Assembly: GCA_964554125.1 (NCBI GenBank)
Contig: CAZKNG010000107.1
Location: forward strand, 1-6,568
DNA length: 6,568 nt
Source: JAGHBT01 sp035311885
GTDB taxonomy: Bacteria > Krumholzibacteriota > Krumholzibacteriia > Krumholzibacteriales > WJIX01
Direction of reading: 5' to 3'
This document shows positions 1 through 5,851 of the stretch, piece after piece. Below the pieces are notes generated by a model. That model saw only the letters and a program-made list of their open reading frames with translations. It ran no database searches and was not told the DNA's origin. The position numbers were made by a program, and so were the translations under genes. Position 1 is the stretch's first letter. Each line of letters begins with the position of its first letter.

Positions 1-1069
1 TGTCAAACGCTTTTTTTGTGGTCAGGAATCCTTCTTGTAACGAGCCGGGAGCATAAATCACCCTGGGGAATTCGCCGTGCCCGGAATATAATGCTAAAAG
101 TAGATCACCTTGCTCAGTTCGGGTTGGAAGACCGGTAGCTGGCCCGGGTCGTTGCGCAAGATGAATCACGAGAGGAGTCTCAGTCATTGCAGCGAGGCTG
201 AGACCTTCAGCCATCAAGGCGAAGCCGCCCCCGGATGTTGATACAAGTGCGCGTCCGCCGGCAAACCATGCGCCGAGAGCCATATTGACCGCTGCGATTT
301 CATCCTCGGCCTGTTCAACAAAAACGTTTGCTTTATCCCCGACAGAAGAAAGAAATGTTAACACTCCTGTTGAAGGTGACATTGGATATGATGAGATAAA
401 ATTACAACCCCCGGCGAGAGCACCTAGACCTATTGACTGAGTTCCATTAAGAAGGAGTGCTGAGCCGGCATCATCGTTCTTTTTCTTCTGTTTTCTGCTT
501 ATTTCTTCAGGAATTGAAAACGACTCTGAAAGGGTTTGAGCAAATGCTATTCCTTTCTGTATCGCGGATTTGTTATCAGCGATAACCTGTTCTGGTTTTT
601 CTTTAAAAAAGGAGGTGATATGATCATTAATAAGGTTTTTGGAAATGTGAAAAAGAGAAGCAAGAAGGCCTATCGCAATCGTATTCGCGAACACTTTATT
701 TCCAATATCTTTTGCGGCATTAAGAAAATCAAAACTAAAGACGTGAGGATGAGAAATTGTTTTTACCTGTGTTTCATCCCCTATGATAATAGTATCATCT
801 GTAACTCGATATGAAATATGTTCAAACGCTTTGTTATCCAAGATAACGAGGATATCGATACGATCCACGTACGTGGCTACCGGTAGTGTTGAAATTCGTA
901 TCTCAGTGGAATTACTGCCTCCTCGAACTCGTGACATATATTCTTTTGTTGAAAACAGATAATATCCTGTGTGATGCAGGAGGGTTACCAGTAATCCTTC
1001 CACGGTTTGAATTCCCTGTCCTGCTTCACCGGCAATTACTATTGAAATATCCTGTTTCTTAGAAACCAT
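1..1069 (-). CDS. korA: 2-oxoacid:ferredoxin oxidoreductase, fused gamma-alpha subunit (N-terminal 356 residues; runs off left edge)
   Basis: This is a subunit of a thiamine-diphosphate enzyme that oxidatively decarboxylates a 2-oxoacid to its acyl-CoA and reduces ferredoxin in the cytoplasm. The reverse strand reads open from ATG at 1069 to the window edge. Residues about 8-180 form the gamma domain, with GEAGQGI at 14-20 and VRGGSN at 48-53. A lysine-rich linker at about 190-200 leads to the alpha pyrimidine-binding domain, with YPMSPSTG at 228-235, VEQAEDE at 251-257, TSGGG at 278-282 and QRPGPATGLPT at 307-317. Fused gamma-alpha subunits usually run to about 550-620 residues, so roughly 200-260 C-terminal residues are missing. 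The start is supported by an AAGGA Shine-Dalgarno sequence about nine bases upstream. The beta subunit is expected beyond the left edge, because these genes are normally adjacent. The sequence does not show whether the substrate is 2-oxoglutarate, pyruvate or a branched-chain oxoacid, so the symbol is the generic family one. Confidence 0.93.
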   Translation of the reverse strand, partial: MVSKKQDISIVIAGEAGQGIQTVEGLLVTLLHHTGYYLFSTKEYMSRVRGGSNSTEIRISTLPVATYVDRIDILVILDNKAFEHISYRVTDDTIIIGDETQVKTISHPHVFSFDFLNAAKDIGNKVFANTIAIGLLASLFHISKNLINDHITSFFKEKPEQVIADNKSAIQKGIAFAQTLSESFSIPEEISRKQKKKNDDAGSALLLNGTQSIGLGALAGGCNFISSYPMSPSTGVLTFLSSVGDKANVFVEQAEDEIAAVNMALGAWFAGGRALVSTSGGGFALMAEGLSLAAMTETPLVIHLAQRPGPATGLPTRTEQGDLLLALYSGHGEFPRVIYAPGSLQEGFLTTKKAFD

Positions 1070-1248
1070 TATGATCTATCCTTCAATGAGTATCTCTCAT
1101 CCGATATCACAGTAGCCGTTCAGCCACATTATAGTGTTCGCCGGGATTGTTTTCCCGGCTCCGCTGGGAGGATCGGACACAGCGTCAAGGTGATCCCCAC
1201 CTGAATCAAAGGGCGGCGGATAAAGTATTAAGTCAGATTATACGCTGC
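1070..1248. other. Intergenic segment with clustered inverted repeats (candidate structured RNA or leader)
   Basis: These 179 bases separate the ferritin-like gene from the oxidoreductase gene; both genes read leftward. Three stem-loops stand side by side. The first has 7-bp arms (GCCGGGA/TCCCGGC) around the 6-base loop TTGTTT at 1140-1159. The second has 5-bp arms (CGCTG/CAGCG) around a 13-base loop at 1162-1184. The third has 5-bp arms (AGGTG/CACCT) around ATCCC at 1188-1202. In addition, TCCGAT at 1100-1105 can pair with ATCGGA at 1172-1177, which would compete with the second loop. No T-run follows any stem on either strand, so they do not look like intrinsic terminators. The segment could be the oxidoreductase mRNA leader, a small RNA or a dispersed repeat. 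I do not recognise a known riboswitch or RNA family. Confidence 0.45.
1128..1133 (-). promoter_or_regulatory. Possible -10 element for the oxidoreductase gene
   Basis: The reverse strand reads a perfect TATAAT here, which would start transcription roughly 50 bases before the oxidoreductase ATG. No good -35 hexamer lies 16-18 bases upstream; the best is GGGAAA. The hexamer sits inside a small inverted repeat (CAC-N6-GTG, 1125-1136), and the spacer is occupied by the GC-rich hairpin at 1140-1159. It could be an activator-dependent promoter or a chance match. Confidence 0.25.
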
Positions 1249-1554
1249 CTATTTGCCGAGTTTCTCTATCTCCTCTTCTACCTCTTCAGCACCTTCGGAG
1301 TAGAACCCGTTCTCGTCAGGATCCAACTCGTGCAGAAGACGCAGAAACTCTCCCGCGTGAACTCTCTCTTCGTCGGCGATATCCTTCAGTACTTCTATAG
1401 CGAGTTTATTATCGGTCGATTCGGCAAGCTGCATATAGAGTTGAATGGCTTCATATTCAGCTGAAATCATGAACCGTATCGCTCTGATCAGCTCTTCATC
1501 TGTGAGTTTACGATCATTGGCAAGTCCGGAAAATGGATGTCCGAATTCTGGCAT
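1249..1554 (-). CDS. Ferritin-like di-iron protein of the encapsulated-ferritin / rubrerythrin-like type
   Basis: This 101-residue protein probably binds and oxidises ferrous iron, serving iron storage or peroxide/oxygen defence. It has only two predicted long helices, half of a ferritin four-helix bundle. Helix one carries Glu33 within AEYEAIQLY (32-40). Helix two carries EERVH (62-66), giving Glu63 and His66. This Glu/Glu-x-x-His pattern is the ligand set of encapsulated ferritins and of the ferritin-like domain fused to some archaeal encapsulins, where two monomers pair to build the di-iron site. The C-terminal tail (about 84-101) is very acidic and shows no obvious encapsulin cargo peptide. 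No encapsulin shell gene is in the window. The start is fixed by GGAGGTGATC (1556-1565), a 10-base match to the 16S anti-Shine-Dalgarno, six bases from ATG. A sigma70-type promoter lies just upstream. The assignment to the family is firm; encapsulation is not shown. Confidence 0.88.
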   Translation of the reverse strand: MPEFGHPFSGLANDRKLTDEELIRAIRFMISAEYEAIQLYMQLAESTDNKLAIEVLKDIADEERVHAGEFLRLLHELDPDENGFYSEGAEEVEEEIEKLGK

Positions 1555-1575
1555 AGATCACCTCCAGTTTTTAAT

Positions 1576-1619
1576 CCTGAATATACTTGATATACTAAAG
1601 GTAATGACTATTCAGGTCA
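1576..1619. promoter_or_regulatory. Candidate operator: inverted repeats over the ferritin promoter
   Basis: CCTGAATA at 1576-1583 is repeated in perfect inverted orientation as TATTCAGG at 1609-1616. The 25 bases between them contain the -10 box. A second dyad, TGAC-N7-GTCA at 1605-1619, covers the -35 box. Dyads placed over the -35 and around the -10 are where repressors of iron-storage or stress genes often bind. The half-sites do not clearly match a Fur or PerR box. A loose resemblance to Rrf2/IscR-type sites is inference only. Confidence 0.35.
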
Positions 1620-1620
1620 A
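1592..1620 (-). promoter_or_regulatory. Sigma70-type promoter of the ferritin-like gene
   Basis: On the reverse strand, TTGACC (1615-1620) and TAGTAT (1592-1597) are separated by exactly 17 bases. This predicts a transcript start near 1585 and a leader of about 30 bases ending in a strong Shine-Dalgarno. Two of six bases in the -10 and one of six in the -35 differ from consensus. It is directly overlapped by inverted repeats, which suggests regulation. Confidence 0.6.
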
Positions 1621-1639
1621 GTCCGTAATAATATGTCAT

Positions 1640-1650
1640 CCTGAATCAGG
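1640..1650. repeat. Palindrome CCTGA-A-TCAGG
   Basis: This perfect palindrome with 5-bp arms shares the CCTGAAT core of the two inverted copies over the ferritin promoter. It lies about 20 bases upstream of the -35 box. It may be an additional site for the same regulator, or a coincidence given the short length. Confidence 0.35.
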
Positions 1651-1792
1651 GTTGGGAAGATTATCAGCCGATGCGTGCGAATAGTTTAATCAATTACCAT
1701 AGGGGCAGAGATCTTCAATCCGAATAATGTAAATTTTATTACGAAACTCTTTTCCAATTTTAATCACAGAAGATTTTCTGTTTGTTTTCTGC

Positions 1793-1821
1793 TTGAAAAG
1801 ATCCTGCTTAATAATTAGACT
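1793..1821 (+). promoter_or_regulatory. Possible promoter of the DUF523-DUF1722 gene
   Basis: TTGAAA (1793-1798) and TAGACT (1816-1821) are spaced by 17 bases and would give a leader of about 50 bases. Both hexamers differ from consensus by two bases. The surroundings are AT-rich, so other start points are possible. Confidence 0.35.
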
Positions 1822-1878
1822 CTGAACTTGGACAAAGCGGATAAATATTCCTGACAACACCAGATCTGGAACAGGAAA

Positions 1879-2829
1879 ATGACAGATAAAATAAAACTCG
1901 GAATCAGCACCTGTCTTCTGGGTGAGAAAGTCCGGTACGACGGCGGCCATAAACTGGATCGTTATCTTGTCAATGTAGTCGGGCCGTTTGTGGAATGGGT
2001 GCCGATCTGCCCTGAAGTAGAGTGCGGTCTACCTACGCCGCGTGAATCGATGCATCTGGTGCAAACCGATAACGGTTTGCGGCTGATGACAGGTAAAACC
2101 AGAATTGACCACACCGAACGTATGATAAAGTGGGCGGAGAAACGCCTCGATCTTCTGGAAAAGGAAGAGATTTGCGGTTTTGTTTTCAAAACTAAATCGC
2201 CGAGTTCCGGCATGCGCGATATTAAGATTTATAGCCAGGCCGGCATGCCGTTGAGCAAAGGTAAGGGTATGTTTGCCTCACGTTTGATGGAACGGTTTCC
2301 CTATCTGCCGGTAGAAGATGAAGGTCGCCTTAACGATGCGGGGTTGCGGGAAAACTTCATTGAACGCGTTTTTGTCTATTTTCGCTGGCTGCAGTTTCTT
2401 GCCGATGGAGCGACACGTAAGGGATTGGTTGATTTTCACACTGACCACAAATATCTCATTATGGCTCACAGCGAGTCCAATCTCCGTGCCATGGGTAAAC
2501 TCGTCGCAGACCCGCATGCCAAAGAAAAAAAGGAACTACTCGACGAGTATTTCATCAATTTGATGGAAGGCCTTAAACTCAATGCGACAGTCAAAAAGAA
2601 TACCAATGTCCTGCAGCACATAATGGGGTATTTTAAAAATCAACTCTCCTCTGAGGAAAAACAGGAATTGCTCGATGTGATTGAGAAATATCACGATCGG
2701 CTCATACCGCTGATCGTTCCGGTTACATTGATAAAACATTACACTAAAAAATACCGTGAGCCCTATCTATCCCGGCAGCACTACCTCAATCCGCATCCGG
2801 CCGAGTTAATGCTGCGCAATCACGTCTGA
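1879..2829 (+). CDS. DUF523-DUF1722 fusion protein (TudS-like desulfurase domain plus YbgA-like domain)
   Basis: This 316-residue cytoplasmic protein has two domains. Residues 5-165 are DUF523, with STCLLG (10-15), VRYDGG (18-23), CPE (44-46), GLPTPRE (50-56) and EGRLND (148-153). Residues about 185-310 are DUF1722, with HTDHKYLIMAHS (187-198), an NTNVLQH stretch and the terminal HPAELMLRN. DUF523 includes the thiouracil desulfurase TudS, which uses a [4Fe-4S] cluster held by three cysteines. DUF1722 is the family of E. coli YbgA, encoded beside the photolyase gene, with no settled role. Cys12 and Cys44 are present here, but the third expected cysteine, in the SPSCG motif, is Ser110 (SPSSG, 107-111). 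Cys49 and Cys99 are alternatives. The start follows a modest GGA/AGGA purine stretch, and no upstream in-frame start was seen. Domain assignment is firm; thiouracil desulfurase activity is uncertain. Confidence 0.88.
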   Translation: MTDKIKLGISTCLLGEKVRYDGGHKLDRYLVNVVGPFVEWVPICPEVECGLPTPRESMHLVQTDNGLRLMTGKTRIDHTERMIKWAEKRLDLLEKEEICGFVFKTKSPSSGMRDIKIYSQAGMPLSKGKGMFASRLMERFPYLPVEDEGRLNDAGLRENFIERVFVYFRWLQFLADGATRKGLVDFHTDHKYLIMAHSESNLRAMGKLVADPHAKEKKELLDEYFINLMEGLKLNATVKKNTNVLQHIMGYFKNQLSSEEKQELLDVIEKYHDRLIPLIVPVTLIKHYTKKYREPYLSRQHYLNPHPAELMLRNHV

Positions 2830-2850
2830 ATTTGCAATATATTAACGATT

Positions 2851-2909
2851 GCTTCAAAAAAATAATAAAAACCCGGCCGCCGAATCTTAAGATCCCTGCA
2901 ACCGGGTTT
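2851..2909 (-). terminator. Rho-independent terminator of the exported peptidase gene
   Basis: Arms AAACCCGG (2869-2876) and CCGGGTTT (2902-2909) pair perfectly over 8 bp. On the reverse strand they are followed by a T-rich tail (TTTTTATTATTTTTTT) at about 2856-2871. The 25-base loop contains the palindrome ATCTTAAGAT, which may form an inner stem. It lies about 30 bases past the stop of the leftward gene. On the forward strand only TTT follows, so it would be weak for the converging DUF523-DUF1722 gene. Confidence 0.75.
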
Positions 2910-2939
2910 GAAAATGTAATAAAGATCCCCGTTATACGA

Positions 2940-5201
2940 TCATCTCATCAGGATCATCTTTCCGGTCTTCTTGAAATCGTTCACCTTGAACTGGTAGAAG
3001 TATACTCCGGAAGCTACACTGCGGCCTTTATCCGACTTTCCGTTCCAGACCTCGCTGTATACGCCGGGCTTGCGGAATTTATCGGCAAGGTTTCTAACCA
3101 GTCTTCCCTCCACGTCGTATATCCTGATACTCATCCTTCCCGATACCGGTATTTCGTAGCGTATAGTGCAAACCGGGTTGAACGGATTCGGATAGCTCTG
3201 GTAAACATGGTATTTATGGGGAGCAACCTCTTTATCTGAAATATCTGTGACTTCATCCTGAGTAACCCGAAGACCCCAGGCGTCAAGAGTGAAATCCGCA
3301 GATTCGGGAATTATTCCGCCGGGATTGAAGAGGATATAGTCGCCGAATACAGCGCCAAGCGGAATAGTGATTTCGCCTGGAGCAGTAACATCAACCGTCG
3401 TGACGGCTGATTCGGCCGGAGCTTCTATCAATAGATCGCCAGGCTCTATAACCTCAAGTACATCGAGCCAGAGCTCCATGTCGGACCAGTATTCGTTGCC
3501 ATAGTTAGTAAATCTCGTTGTTAATGACTGTACTCCGGATTGCCCGATCCCTCTCGGAAGAAGATCCAGCTCGAATCCGACTTGATCCACATCAATAACT
3601 TCCAGGGTGGGAGATACAATATTTCCGAATTCGGTGCATAAATCGTCGTCCCCTCCCTGCGAGTGTCCGGCGAATACCTCCAGGTTGGTATCGGACTCGG
3701 CAGATAACCTCTTCTGTTCTGAAGTGGCTATTACACGGAATTCGCCGTTATCATTGTGTATCCAGAATCTTCCGGTCGATGTGGAATCTGCGTTGACGAC
3801 ACGTTTTTGGTTATTTCCGCTGTAGCCCGCAGACCCGGGTATATTCCAGTTCCACACCGCCACGACCTTCTTCGTTCCGTCAGGCTGTTCCTCGTATACT
3901 TTAACATTTCCGCATTTGTTGGTATCGCCGGAGAACTCCAGCACCAACTGTCCTCCGGGTGGAACTTCGACCATGTGCCATTCGCAATATTTCTTCATAG
4001 GGTAACTCCGCCAGTGCACAGAGTTGCCCCTTCTTGTTTCCAGCCCCTGAGCTTTTAGAAGGCTGTCATAGGCGGCGAGGCCGGCTTTAACCGCGTCTTC
4101 GTATTTGGCTCCGGCTTTGAGTTTATCAATCTTTACCTTCAGATATGTGGCCCATCCACCGTCGGGATGATGAACATCACTTCTGTGAGGCTGATCTCCC
4201 GCGGCGGAGGATACGTTAATGGTTGTTTTTTTCTTGTCGTTTAAGGAGCGGAGAGAATCTGCCGGACGCCCTCCGTAGCATTGAACCATTTCGACATTGA
4301 GATCGGCGAGGCAGGAATCGATTGCTTCCTGAATCAGACTGCGAAGGCTGTCGGGGCTTATAGTAGCTGATCCAAGCAAATGAGTATGTCCGTCTGCTCT
4401 CCCGTGGTTTGTAATCATAAGCTGGAGTTTTGATTTTTTACTTTTACGTCTGCAGGCCGCGACACGTTTGCTGACTTCCTTGAAGGCATTTGCCACATTG
4501 GCGCCATTGCATGAATCGACTTTAGAATGCGGTATTAAAGTTGTATCCTCGCTGTTACCTTTATGATAAAGGGTGAATACATTATCAGGACAGTAGTTTA
4601 GATTCTCGGTTTTCAGTTTGTATAACTTAGCTATATTATTCCAGTAACGGGCATAGTTTGAATTGGCTCCTCCGCTTAACAGTATGGCAAATTTGCAGGA
4701 GTCGCAATCGGCCGAAAAGGAATTAAATATATCTCTCTCGAAATTATCTTCATCTTCAAGTCCTATCCCAGGAGCCGGGGAGTAGCTGGGAGGGGAAATA
4801 AGTGTATAGGCTATATTTGTAAGTACTACTTGAACGCTGTCCTCCGGCCAGTAAGGATCATCTACACGAAAGGTGTCTACAGTTGCATCCACACTCACAT
4901 AGGCTCCATACCACATCGAAGAAGGGGCTGCAGGCCCATCGATATAGGCGATCATACTGGGAGGCATTAATTCATCATCTTGAAAAAGCTCGTAGTCGAA
5001 GACGAGCATACTATCTTCCGGGTTGGTGTAGTAACCTAAAACTGTGACGTTGGTACCGATAATACCGGGTAATTGATTGTAAATTTCCGGTATGCTGTAA
5101 TCCTGGCCGAATACCGCGCCGGGCGCAAGTACGATTCCGGAAATAAGGAATGCCAATGAGAAGATTTTCACAACACTACTGATTAATAGCCTTGTTTTCA
5201 T
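2940..5201 (-). CDS. Exported caspase/legumain-fold cysteine peptidase with C-terminal T9SS/FlgD-like sorting domain
   Basis: This 753-residue protein has a signal peptide (hydrophobic core about 12-27, likely cleavage near AVFG|Q, 32-33). A small beta-rich domain follows (about 35-135), possibly OB-fold-like. Residues about 168-385 look like a clan CD peptidase: a buried strand LQLMITNHG (259-267) places the catalytic His at 266, and VEMVQCYGG (303-311) places the catalytic Cys at 308. The 42-residue gap and the HG and xQCxxG contexts match the caspase/legumain (C13-like) pattern. Beta-rich domains occupy about 400-500 and 530-650. Residues about 664-753 are a sorting domain with YPNPFNP (670-676), IYDVEGRLVRNL (694-705) and GVYFYQF (732-738), as used by FCB bacteria to send proteins to the surface or outside. 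GGGAGGTG (5207-5214) supports the start. The peptidase call rests on motifs; substrate and activation mode are unknown. Confidence 0.82.
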   Translation of the reverse strand: MKTRLLISSVVKIFSLAFLISGIVLAPGAVFGQDYSIPEIYNQLPGIIGTNVTVLGYYTNPEDSMLVFDYELFQDDELMPPSMIAYIDGPAAPSSMWYGAYVSVDATVDTFRVDDPYWPEDSVQVVLTNIAYTLISPPSYSPAPGIGLEDEDNFERDIFNSFSADCDSCKFAILLSGGANSNYARYWNNIAKLYKLKTENLNYCPDNVFTLYHKGNSEDTTLIPHSKVDSCNGANVANAFKEVSKRVAACRRKSKKSKLQLMITNHGRADGHTHLLGSATISPDSLRSLIQEAIDSCLADLNVEMVQCYGGRPADSLRSLNDKKKTTINVSSAAGDQPHRSDVHHPDGGWATYLKVKIDKLKAGAKYEDAVKAGLAAYDSLLKAQGLETRRGNSVHWRSYPMKKYCEWHMVEVPPGGQLVLEFSGDTNKCGNVKVYEEQPDGTKKVVAVWNWNIPGSAGYSGNNQKRVVNADSTSTGRFWIHNDNGEFRVIATSEQKRLSAESDTNLEVFAGHSQGGDDDLCTEFGNIVSPTLEVIDVDQVGFELDLLPRGIGQSGVQSLTTRFTNYGNEYWSDMELWLDVLEVIEPGDLLIEAPAESAVTTVDVTAPGEITIPLGAVFGDYILFNPGGIIPESADFTLDAWGLRVTQDEVTDISDKEVAPHKYHVYQSYPNPFNPVCTIRYEIPVSGRMSIRIYDVEGRLVRNLADKFRKPGVYSEVWNGKSDKGRSVASGVYFYQFKVNDFKKTGKMILMR

Positions 5202-5261
5202 TTAAACACCTCCCAGGGTTCATTTTCAAGGCGAATGAATAAGATATCAATTAAAGATCAC

Positions 5262-5291
5262 ATTATATCATAATTCTGCTATTATTGTAAA
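5262..5291 (-). promoter_or_regulatory. Sigma70-type promoter of the exported peptidase gene
   Basis: The reverse strand reads TTTACA (5286-5291, five of six consensus bases), an 18-base spacer and a perfect TATAAT (5262-5267). The predicted start near 5255 gives a leader of about 55 bases before the Shine-Dalgarno. Confidence 0.6.
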
Positions 5292-5454
5292 CAAAAATAA
5301 TTTATAACCCGCATTATAGCTGTAACTTGAGGCACAATATAGAAAAATATCCTGAGGAAAGTAACAACACTGTTTTGAATGCAAGATGGATTCGTCAGGT
5401 AAAGCCCGGAATACAGAGGTGCGCGGAAATTCCCGTAAAAAGCGGTTTTTTCTC

Positions 5455-5483
5455 TTGACACAAGATTGAAATCAGGATAGGAT
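5455..5483 (+). promoter_or_regulatory. Sigma70-type promoter of the small protein / TPR unit
   Basis: A perfect TTGACA (5455-5460), a 17-base spacer and TAGGAT (5478-5483, four of six) predict a start near 5490 and a leader of about 38 bases. The -10 overlaps a small dyad, GGAT-GAA-ATCC (5480-5490). No terminator separates the two downstream genes, so it probably drives both. Confidence 0.6.
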
Positions 5484-5527
5484 GAAATCCGGCTTTAGAA
5501 ATATCCTGCAAAAACCTTGGGGGCGCT

Positions 5528-5821
5528 ATGAAGAATATTAATAGATCAGGTCTGATAATATTCCTTGTTATTGCTTTTCTTTTTACCACATGTCTTATAT
5601 CTGCGGACATTTACGCCAGAGTGTGGATCAAACAGGAAGTGAATTTAGGAGAGCCTGGGGACCTTCCCGTAATAAGTCCCATTAGTAAAACAAGTAATAG
5701 TCCCGGAACTTCCGTCACAGCGAGCAGTACCCCGAATAATCCAACAGAGGTGGAGCGCATTTCTGTATGGGAGCTGTATTCAAAAATACTATTCGGTCAA
5801 TTTTTGGGTTTTATTTTTTAA
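5528..5821 (+). CDS. Small exported or membrane-anchored protein of unknown function
   Basis: I do not recognise a family for this 97-residue protein. A short positively charged N-terminus (K2, R6) precedes a hydrophobic helix at 9-25, either a signal peptide (possible cleavage after A26 or A30) or an N-terminal anchor. Cys22 lies in the helix but without a lipobox. Residues 40-52 are rich in Gly, Pro and hydrophobics. Residues 53-73 are a Ser/Thr/Asn/Pro-rich, probably disordered linker. The last 18 residues (80-97) form a hydrophobic, aromatic tail ending in Phe. A GGGGGC stretch just before the ATG can serve as the ribosome site, and a consensus -35 lies upstream. It appears to form a transcription unit with the TPR gene starting 30 bases later. 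Export, linker and hydrophobic tail could fit a propeptide or a small envelope protein. The reading frame is likely real; the role is open. Confidence 0.7.
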   Translation: MKNINRSGLIIFLVIAFLFTTCLISADIYARVWIKQEVNLGEPGDLPVISPISKTSNSPGTSVTASSTPNNPTEVERISVWELYSKILFGQFLGFIF

Positions 5822-5851
5822 TCTATAACTATCAGGATAAATAGGGGACTG

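Larger units (their letters stand above)
1555..1878. other. Divergent intergenic region between ferritin-like gene and DUF523-DUF1722 gene
   Basis: This 324-bp stretch has no convincing coding sequence. The one open frame on the reverse strand overlaps the next gene's start and shows no recognisable protein features. It holds the ferritin promoter with its inverted repeats on the left, a perfect short palindrome at 1640-1650, and a weaker promoter for the rightward gene near 1793-1821. The rest is AT-rich and without visible structure. Confidence 0.6.
5202..5527. other. Divergent intergenic region between peptidase gene and small exported protein gene
   Basis: This 326-bp AT-rich stretch has no convincing gene. 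It contains a promoter toward each flank, at 5262-5291 leftward and 5455-5483 rightward, about 165 bases apart. The middle (5292-5454) shows only weak short repeats. A second TATAAT on the reverse strand near 5315-5320 lacks a good -35. Confidence 0.6.

Noticed and set aside
536..814. Open frame of 92 codons on the plus strand
   Set aside because: It lies wholly inside the oxidoreductase gene, whose reverse-strand product shows conserved motifs on both sides. The predicted protein resembles nothing.
1140..1220. 6S RNA-like or known riboswitch signature on the plus strand
   Set aside because: Short stretches loosely recall 6S RNA, but I could not build the long closing helix and central bubble. 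No T-box, TPP, cobalamin, SAM or cyclic-di-nucleotide motif was found.
1147..1464. Open frame of 105 codons on the plus strand
   Set aside because: It is the antisense of the ferritin-like gene and the hairpin region. The reverse-strand product has clear ferritin ligands.
1634..1656. Segment resembling the dispersed TGTCATCCTGA-type repeat seen in many environmental genomes
   Set aside because: Only the first few bases agree, and no second full copy is present in the window. The palindrome is better explained as one of the CCTGAAT sites.
1690..1950. Open frame of 86 codons on the minus strand in the divergent region
   Set aside because: It overlaps the start of the DUF523-DUF1722 gene and shows no recognisable protein features.
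2832..3239. Open frame of 135 codons on the plus strand
   Set aside because: It is antisense to the well-supported sorting domain of the exported peptidase and runs through its terminator.
5433..5451. Possible terminator (CCGT, A5 loop, GCGG, then T6)
   Set aside because: The stem is only four pairs including a wobble, and no rightward gene lies upstream to be terminated.
5591..5593. Cys22 of the small protein as a lipoprotein acylation site
   Set aside because: The preceding residues F-T-T do not fit a lipobox, and the cysteine lies within the hydrophobic helix.
5395..5610. Open frame of 71 codons on the minus strand
   Set aside because: It covers the rightward promoter and the antisense of the small exported protein. 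No Shine-Dalgarno or protein features were seen.
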